Positions 4,709-5,507 of a stretch of 5,507 nucleotides of DNA are shown one piece after another (within the stretch, counting starts at the first letter, position 1; the number at the start of each line of letters is the position of its first letter). Source of the DNA: Gudongella sp034004165 (GTDB lineage: Bacteria; Bacillota; Clostridia; Tissierellales; Tissierellaceae); contig JAVEXI010000077.1 of assembly GCA_034004165.1 (NCBI GenBank), positions 1-5,507 on the forward strand, read 5' to 3'. The notes beneath the pieces are model-generated. The model did not search any database and was not told the origin of the DNA. It was given only the letters and a program-made list of their open reading frames with translations. The translations under genes were made by a program, and so were the position numbers.

Positions 4709-5507
4709 CTAACTTAACTTTTGTTTAATGATTCTCCCCAGCCTCTCAATACCAAGGTTGATCTTGTCAACTGGTACTGAGCTGAAGCAAAGCCTCATGC
4801 AATTTGAACCCCAGCCATTGCCTTCAGTAAAAAAGCCTTCTCCGGCGATATAGGCTACCCCAATATCCGGATTCGTTGTGGATTCCTTCAAGAGCTCTGC
4901 GGTATCTATGCCTTCAGGTAATTCTACCCAAATAAATAATCCTCCATCCGGATTTGTCCTCTTAGTTCCCTCTGGAAAATACCTGTCTATTGCATTTAAC
5001 ATAGCATCTCTTCTATCTCTGTGGATGTCACAAAGCTTTTTAAGGTGATCCTTATAATAACCCTTGTTGAAGAAATCCGCACAAATCATCTGAGGAAGTA
5101 TTGAGGTGTGTGAATTTGTTGCAGATTTTGCATCTGCCGCTTTGGAGATTATCTCAGGTGATGCATATAGGTAACCAAGCCTCATTCCTGGAGAGAATAT
5201 CTTTGAGAAGCTGTTTGCAAGTACAGTATTATTTGTTTTGTCAAATGCCTTGATCGGAGGAATATCCTCTCCGGAATACCTGATATCTCTATAGGGATCG
5301 TCCTCAAGTATTATCACATCGTACTTACTTCCAATCTCCGCAAGCCTCTTCCTTCTTTCTAAGGGAAGTGTCCTCCCAGTTGGGTTCTGGAAGGTTGGAA
5401 CAACATATACCATCTTTGGATCATGCTCTCTGATTTTTCTCTCTACGTCATCAGGATCCATTCCGAATTCATCCGTTTTCACAGCTATAAGTTCAGCCTC
5501 AAACATG
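4709..5507 (-). CDS. PLP-dependent aminotransferase, fold type I (C-terminal 265 residues)
   Basis: The reading frame runs off the right edge; about 130 N-terminal residues are missing compared with the usual length near 395, so the ATG at 5504-5506 is internal rather than the start. Counting visible residues from that ATG: VPTFQNPTG at 36-44 holds the conserved asparagine; LEDDPYRDIRY at 67-77 holds the aspartate and tyrosine that contact the cofactor; SFSKIFSPGMRLGY at 99-112 carries Lys102, the expected Schiff-base lysine, and Arg109 for the phosphate; MRLCFS at 237-242 carries Arg238, the likely substrate carboxylate-binding arginine. The pattern fits the subfamily containing 2-aminoadipate (LysN), kynurenine and related aminotransferases and the catalytic part of MocR regulators. 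No regulator HTH can be seen because the N-terminus is missing. The enzyme is cytosolic and moves an amino group to a 2-oxo acid; the true substrate cannot be read from sequence. The terminator lies at 4552-4584. Confidence 0.93.
   Translation of the reverse strand, partial: MFEAELIAVKTDEFGMDPDDVERKIREHDPKMVYVVPTFQNPTGRTLPLERRKRLAEIGSKYDVIILEDDPYRDIRYSGEDIPPIKAFDKTNNTVLANSFSKIFSPGMRLGYLYASPEIISKAADAKSATNSHTSILPQMICADFFNKGYYKDHLKKLCDIHRDRRDAMLNAIDRYFPEGTKRTNPDGGLFIWVELPEGIDTAELLKESTTNPDIGVAYIAGEGFFTEGNGWGSNCMRLCFSSVPVDKINLGIERLGRIIKQKLS

Noticed and set aside
1..5507. CRISPR array, tRNA, rRNA, riboswitch
   Set aside because: No regularly spaced direct repeats and no recognisable structured RNA were seen on either strand.

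Overview
The window looks like a piece of chromosome from a low-GC Gram-positive anaerobe, most likely a member of the Clostridia. The evidence is the AT-rich composition, strong AGGAGG-type ribosome binding sites, extended -10 promoters, and the type of proteins encoded. I cannot name the species.

Layout, left to right. (1) The first 271 bases hold the N-terminus of a membrane-anchored M28-family zinc peptidase on the minus strand, running off the left edge. (2) A divergent promoter region (272-447) separates it from a DUF924 protein of unknown function on the plus strand (448-1005). (3) A perfect 17-bp hairpin (1006-1044) serves as a shared terminator between DUF924 and a convergent gene for a four-helix membrane protein (1048-1458). 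That protein has two H-x13-H pairs, which suggests a small di-haem b-type cytochrome. (4) A large minus-strand gene (1689-4121) encodes an 810-residue protein with three enzymatic parts: a UvrD-like SF1 helicase, a PD-(D/E)XK nuclease-like domain and a LexA/UmuD-type S24 autopeptidase. (5) Upstream of it on the same strand is a small two-helix membrane protein with a zinc ribbon (4205-4462). (6) A region of inverted repeats and a minus-strand terminator (4511-4584) follows. (7) The right edge holds the C-terminal 265 residues of a fold-type I PLP aminotransferase on the minus strand.

The flanking genes look like unrelated housekeeping functions, each close to its own promoter or terminator. 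The exciting item is the helicase-nuclease-S24 protein. It keeps every signature residue I looked for in all three parts, including a LexA-like Ala-Gly cleavage site and a Ser-Lys dyad spaced exactly as in LexA. It has no visible DNA-binding repressor domain. I infer a DNA-repair or anti-phage enzyme whose activity may be switched by DNA-damage-type autocleavage. The gene is more AT-rich than its neighbours in the rows I sampled, consistent with lateral acquisition. There is no CRISPR array, tRNA, rRNA or intact insertion sequence here, and no gene-free stretch longer than about 250 bases.
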